Below the pieces are notes generated by a model. The model was given only the letters and a program-made list of their open reading frames with translations. It was not told the origin of the DNA and did no database searches. Below, one piece after another: positions 59,590 to 64,000 of a stretch of 64,000 nt of DNA. A program made the translations under genes and the position numbers. This DNA is from Marsupella aquatica (taxonomy: Eukaryota; Marchantiophyta), in NCBI GenBank assembly GCA_973895155.1, contig OZ316896.1:4898001-4962000 (forward strand), given 5' to 3'. The first letter of the stretch is position 1; the number at the start of each line of letters is the position of its first letter.

Positions 59590-60205
59590 CCCCGTCATGG
59601 ACATCTTTTGCTCATCTCAACATCTTTTTATCACTTTGACTTCTTTTTATCACTCGACATCATTTTATCACTCTACATCCTTTTATCACTCGACATCTTT
59701 TATGACTTCGACATCTTTTTATCACTTTGACTTCTTTTTATCACTCTACATCCTTTTATCACTCGACATCTTTTATGACTTCGACATCTTTTTATCACTT
59801 TGACTTCTTTTTACCACTCTACATCCTTTTATCACTCGACATCTTTTATGACTTCGACATCTTTTTATCACTTTGACTTCTTTTATCACTTCAACATATT
59901 TTTATCACTTCAACATCTTTTTATCACTTCAACACTGTTATTACTTCAACATCTTTTTATCACTCGACATCTTTCTATCACTCGACATTTTTTATGACTT
60001 TGACATCTTTTTATGACTTTGACTTCTTTTTATCACTCAACATCTTTTTATCACTTCGACATCTTTTTATCACTTGACATCTTTTTATCATTTTGACTTC
60101 TTTTTATCACTCAACATCTTTTGTTACTTTGACATCTTTTTATCACCTCGACTTCTTTTTATCACTTCGACATCTTTTTATCACGTCGACATCTTTTTAT
60201 CACTT
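59590..60205 (+). repeat. Helitron subterminal minisatellite, 18-bp unit
   Basis: About 33 units of the type CATCTTTTTATCACTTCGA. Between about 59,700 and 59,880 four units form a higher-order repeat of 73 bp: TATGACTTCGACATC recurs at 59,701, 59,774 and 59,847. The array ends at the Helitron 3' hairpin. Confidence 0.93.
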
Positions 60206-60222
60206 CACGGGCATCGGGCTAG

Positions 60223-62080
60223 TGAGATATAATGCCCTGAAAAATTAGGCGGCAGCCCAAGTTTTGAGGGCATTATTCTCATAATTCCAGTAACTAGGAC
60301 ATTAATGTGCATAAAAACTTGAGTGATTTTTGGTAACAAACAGAAAAAGTGAATCTCTGAATAGAAAATCCAAGCAAAAGGGCCTGCAATTGGCCAAAGG
60401 CATGAAAGAAGTTAAAAACAAATCTTGTGATTTTGATACAAGTTATTATGTTATTTTATTTGGTAACACTATATTTGGGTTTTACCTTTCCTATTTTTGT
60501 GATACTTCACATAATTGCCTTCCTCAAAAGAAGGGAGTCTGTATGGGAAATTAATGCACTCAAAAATACAAAGAGAAAAATCACAAAAGAATAGCTATGG
60601 AGTTGCTTGGACAATTGATAGTCGATTGATACATCAGTACATCACATCTTTGGAGAATGCAACATTCTGAGGGGGCCACTCACGTTTGTTTCGACAAAAG
60701 TAGCTACCCTATGGTTGTTTTTCCCCTTAGTTCCCCCTTTGGCCAATTGTAGAAAAGATGATACCCAGGGATCCAGAGGATTAATTCAGGGTCAGGAGTG
60801 GAACTTGGTCTGTAGCTCTCCCTCTAGTATTACCTGATCTCTTAGTGCCATCTCAGTTCAAGCAAAAATAATGAACTATTAGAATTTTGTACTGACTCTC
60901 AATGTTGTTTGGGCCCTTAGGGATTGCACTATGGTAATAGTTGAAAAGTCTGTGGTCAAACGTCAACCCTGCCCCCGGAATGCTCAGAAGAGCTTCTCGG
61001 TTAGTGCGGTCAGCTTTTGTTCACTTTTTGGTCACAAAATTATGGTCCAGTAACCCAGCTCGGACCACTCTTATCCTATACATTTTTGGGGCTGCATCCA
61101 TTTCAAGCCTAGCACAGACCTCCCAAACCTGACATGACTGGAACATTAAGTCCCCCTATTATCCACAATGAGGATCCTGCACTTTGCCCCCGTCCTGGAT
61201 GAAGAGACATTGAGCCATTGACTCTCTTGAAACCTCTCTGGACCCTCCACTCATAGGGGAGCCGTGCCATCTTTAGTAAGGGTTACTGTAGAGGTTATTC
61301 TCCCCCCCCCCCCGCCCCCCCTCCCTCCCAAAAAACAAAAAAAATCAAAATCAAACGGGCAGCAATGGGGCAAAGACCACCCAAGCCAAAAGGAACACCA
61401 AACACCAGAAGCGCCAAGGCAGGGGCTGCAGCCACCACCACAAGGGAAAAAACCTAATGGGACCATGAGAGCCGGAAGAGCCCAAGGAGAATGGCTCCAT
61501 CCAGTGCCCAGCTGGTGCAATTCCTATGTAACCTACCAAAATATCTCCAACTTCAAGTGCTACATGTGCTTGGATGTTTCAAAAATCTACTGTCCCAATC
61601 GACTGAGTGGCTCCTCCTAAGGTTAGCAGTGGTGTCTAATTCTGGCATGAGTGGTCCTGAACACAAGAAAAGAGTCTACCAAGACTAACAAATTCAGGTG
61701 AATTGCCCTCATGCTGCAAAGAGCTAATCAAAAGGTGAGTCAGGTCAAGGTTAAGTGCCTGGGGGATCTCAGTAGTTGCCCAGGGCTTGAGCACCTCATG
61801 AAGAGCACTAGCTGGAAGATTATGCTCACAGTTTTGGGAAATAGAGAGAAAACTAGAATTCCAAGCATAACAGCTTGAAAATCTTTGGATGAGGTGAAAT
61901 ACCTTGGAAAATGGTGTTATCAGGAGAAATTCGTTGTAAACACTTGTTTTGGCTAGACAGAAGCTAAACGGAACAAAAAATATGTACCCACTATTTGGTT
62001 TGGAAAGTTTTAATGGCAGGTGTAAAGTCTGGAAAAAGGGCTTTTAGCAATTAAAAGTAGGAAACCAAGTTACCAGTGCG
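60223..62080. other. No gene recognised; repeat copy and C-run
   Basis: 60,223-60,600 is the partner of the repeat at 42,905-43,425. Here GAGATATAATGCCCT also has an inverted partner (GAGGGCATTATTCTC near 60,269). A C-run of 12 followed by a further C-rich stretch lies at 61,302-61,328, then A-rich sequence. The plus frame 61,264-61,620 ends with a CYMC...YCP cluster loosely like a damaged zinc knuckle, too weak to call. Confidence 0.4.
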
Positions 62081-62094
62081 GTACCTTTGCCTTC

Positions 62095-62390
62095 CCGCTG
62101 AAATAGGGGATCAGTCCTTTCTGGGGATAAAACGTAAGATATCTCCGCCAGCCAGAGCGCCATATCTTTAGCGAGGGTTGCTTTTCTCCAGGCTAAACTA
62201 GGGTATGCGGCTATGCGCTCCTTTCTGAGGGATCAACAGGTAAGATATCTCCGCCGGCCAGAGCGCCAGCGAGGGTCTCCTTTACTTTTGTCTCCAGGCT
62301 GAAATAAGGGATCCGCTCCTCTCGAGATCAGCAATAAGATATCTCCGATTCTCCGCAGCCAGAGCGCCGGAGAGATATCTCGTAGGGACG
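62095..62390. repeat. Three tandem units of about 95 bp
   Basis: Units begin near 62,098, 62,193 and 62,288 with CTRAAMTARGG. Each holds TAAGATATCTCCG and CCAGAGCGCC. The third is extended by an extra AGATATCTC. Confidence 0.8.
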
Positions 62391-63860
62391 GACAACGTCC
62401 AGCCAGGAAGGAGGACCTCTACTTGCATGGCCTGCCAACCACGTAGGTAGGGACAATATGTGCCGGAGCCTCTAAAATCGGCAGAAAACAAAAAAACCAC
62501 GAATAAAAGTAAAGGTTGGTCCCCTGTTCCAGTTCGGTACCTTCAAAGTGCAACCAACGAGGGATGTCCCGAGGGGAGGGACAGGTTCACGACTGACCCG
62601 TTCCTAAGGAAGCGAAGCCAGATGGGGGCCTGTGGTTAGCCGGGGCCGCTGCATGGGGAGGTGGCATGGCCTTTGACTCGAGGTGGATTCGACCAATGGG
62701 AGCTCGACTCGTGTCAAAAATTAGGATGATGAACTAATGCAAACCGGACAGCGAAGTCCCCTTCCGTTGACACTGGCCAAAATTCGGTATTCTACTGGCC
62801 TTCTTTGGCCTTTCGTCCATTCTCGTTGGTCCGGTCCCCGGCCCCGCCAGCCCCCATCCACAATCCACTTACTGACATGGGTGGTTTGAATACGGGCATT
62901 ATTTTTGTGCGATGAGGATCATTCCAGCGCGGAGTATTTTGTATCCTTGTTTGAGTTCTCGCCAATCATTATGCGCCTTCTGTGGCGCATGAATTGCTTT
63001 CGCGACAGCGCTGGTGTCGACTGTTCCGGCAAAGATCCATTGCCCTGTTGTTGATTTGTCGTGGAATCGTCGGAGAATGAATCTCGACTCACCCACGAAT
63101 GGAATCCTGAGAGAATCGGCGGTCGAGTATTTTTGCTGCCTCAGTGCGAATAGAACGAGCATTTTTGCACATTGTACAATTGCACATGGGGAATCACTCG
63201 CGGTGGTTTTTGAGTTTCAAATCGGAGGAGGCAGGATGAAGTCGGGAGAAGAGTGTCGGTGATCTCTTCCCTGTCATTCTTTAGTGTCTGCGTCTTTGAA
63301 TGATCTGGAGAGCCGAATTCCTTCCTGCATGGACATTGCCGAGATTGGAGCTCTTCATCGTGGTCTGGTCTACGGAATTCTCTCGTACTCCTCTACTCTA
63401 CTCACTCTGCTACGAACCTCGCTATAACCTCATTCTGAACCTCGTTCGGAATTCGCGGCGAGAGTCTCTGTCAGCTCAAATTTCGTGAGAATTTCCATCT
63501 CATGTTTCTTCTTTGGCTGCGGTCACTGAATTTCTTTGAAATATCGTCTTTGCCGTCATTGATTTGAGCAAGTGTAAGATACCGACTTCTTGCGATCCAT
63601 CAAGCAAGCAAGCACACAAGCGAGTGAGCGCTTCTACCGTCCAAATTGTGTACGGTGGGATCCCTTCTTCTAGTACAATGCATTCTTGTTGGTGTTGTTA
63701 TTTTAATATCACTAGATTGATTGCCTCGTGAATATTCTGGGAGTCGATTTTCAGTGCTCTTATTTGCCTGCTGGAGAGACTTCCCACTCCACTCGCCGGG
63801 AAATTAAGAAATTGGCATCGTCCACTTATTTATAAGACAGAGAAAGGCAGAGAAGGAGAC
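62390..63860. other. No gene recognised
   Basis: Mixed composition. Frames at 62,899-63,162 (minus) and 63,014-63,262 (plus) overlap each other and match no family I know. The last part probably is the promoter of the gene starting at 63,868. Confidence 0.35.
63827..63836 (+). promoter_or_regulatory. TATA-like element
   Basis: TTATTTATAAG about 40 bp before the ATG at 63,868, followed by a purine-rich leader. Confidence 0.35.
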
Positions 63861-63867
63861 ACACAAA

Positions 63868-64000
63868 ATGATTCATCACGCGTCGTTCACATTAGTCGGA
63901 TGCAGCTCGTCGTCAGCATCAGCCTTTCTTGTGCGCGACGAGTGGAAGGTGCCGTGGCAATCTCCGAAAGATGGTTGTGGCAGAGGTGGTCTTAGGATTA
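63868..64000 (+). CDS. Possible first exon of a gene cut by the window edge
   Basis: An ATG at 63,868 opens a frame of 44 codons to the end of the window. It begins MIHHASFTLVGCSSSSASAF, hydroxylated and poor in acidic residues like a plastid or mitochondrial transit peptide, then VRDEWKVPWQSPKDGCG. A TATA-like element lies 40 bp upstream. No family can be named from this length, and the frame may be chance. Confidence 0.3.
   Translation, partial: MIHHASFTLVGCSSSSASAFLVRDEWKVPWQSPKDGCGRGGLRI

Larger units (their letters stand above)
57201..60222 (+). mobile_element. Helitron with internal deletion and 3' minisatellite
   Basis: Rep/helicase remnants (57,201-59,436) are followed by a minisatellite (59,590-60,205) and the 3' end CACGGGCATCGGGCTAG at 60,222, with T next. 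Length and content show a decayed formerly autonomous copy. The start coordinate is that of the first coding remnant; the true 5' terminus lies further left and was not identified. Confidence 0.85.

Noticed and set aside
59497-59997. Frames of repeated FYHSTS-type residues
   Set aside because: They are translations of the 18-bp minisatellite.
60940-61130. Minus-strand reading resembling a reverse transcriptase fragment
   Set aside because: Only a short loose resemblance (KADRTNREALLSI) with no RT motif.
1-64000. tRNA or rRNA genes
   Set aside because: No cloverleaf with a GGTTCRA-type T arm and no rRNA-like conserved stretch was noticed; a covariance search was not possible.

Overview
This is a window of plant nuclear DNA: split genes with GT-AG introns and one GC-AG intron, long gene-poor stretches, and decayed LINE, LTR, Helitron, Harbinger and TIR elements. 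The double-stranded-RNA-binding gene is of the land-plant DRB2 class. An EthD-domain gene of fungal type suggests a non-flowering land plant (bryophyte, lycophyte or fern), but this is an inference; the sequence alone does not fix the species.

Layout. 1-1,130: cluster of about 16 imperfect palindromes. 1,231-3,370: broken Ty3/gypsy-type gag (minus). 3,500-6,430: broken LINE (minus) facing a possible second LINE 3' end. 6,640-11,840: no gene recognised. 11,844-12,797: two-exon EthD gene (minus). 13,566-13,960: tandem repeat with coding-like units. 14,376-16,130: two non-autonomous Helitron-like elements in tandem. 19,011-20,068: TIR element without a transposase. 21,386-27,515: complete PIF/Harbinger element with 19-bp TIRs and an AAT target duplication; it carries a transposase, a Myb/SANT-like protein, an RPA1-like OB-fold/zinc protein and one further unknown frame. 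28,133-34,081: AIM24-family gene with 11 coding exons (plus). 38,276-40,273: DRB2-like gene with 3 coding exons (minus), probably with a 5'-UTR intron. 41,140-50,200: no gene recognised; a lone Harbinger TIR and a degenerate Helitron end. 50,200-55,700: GC-rich, strand-asymmetric repeats leading into a broken gag-like coiled-coil frame. 57,201-60,222: Helitron with an internal in-frame deletion. 63,868-64,000: possible first exon of a gene running off the window.

Three host genes are well supported by splice junctions and family motifs: EthD, AIM24-like and DRB2-like. They show no sign of working together. The most unusual items are the Harbinger element carrying an RPA-like single-stranded-DNA-binding protein, and a Helitron group whose 3' hairpin is preceded by a related CATCTTTTT-type minisatellite at four loci. 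Many transposon frames are interrupted by single-base shifts; these may be real decay or assembly errors.
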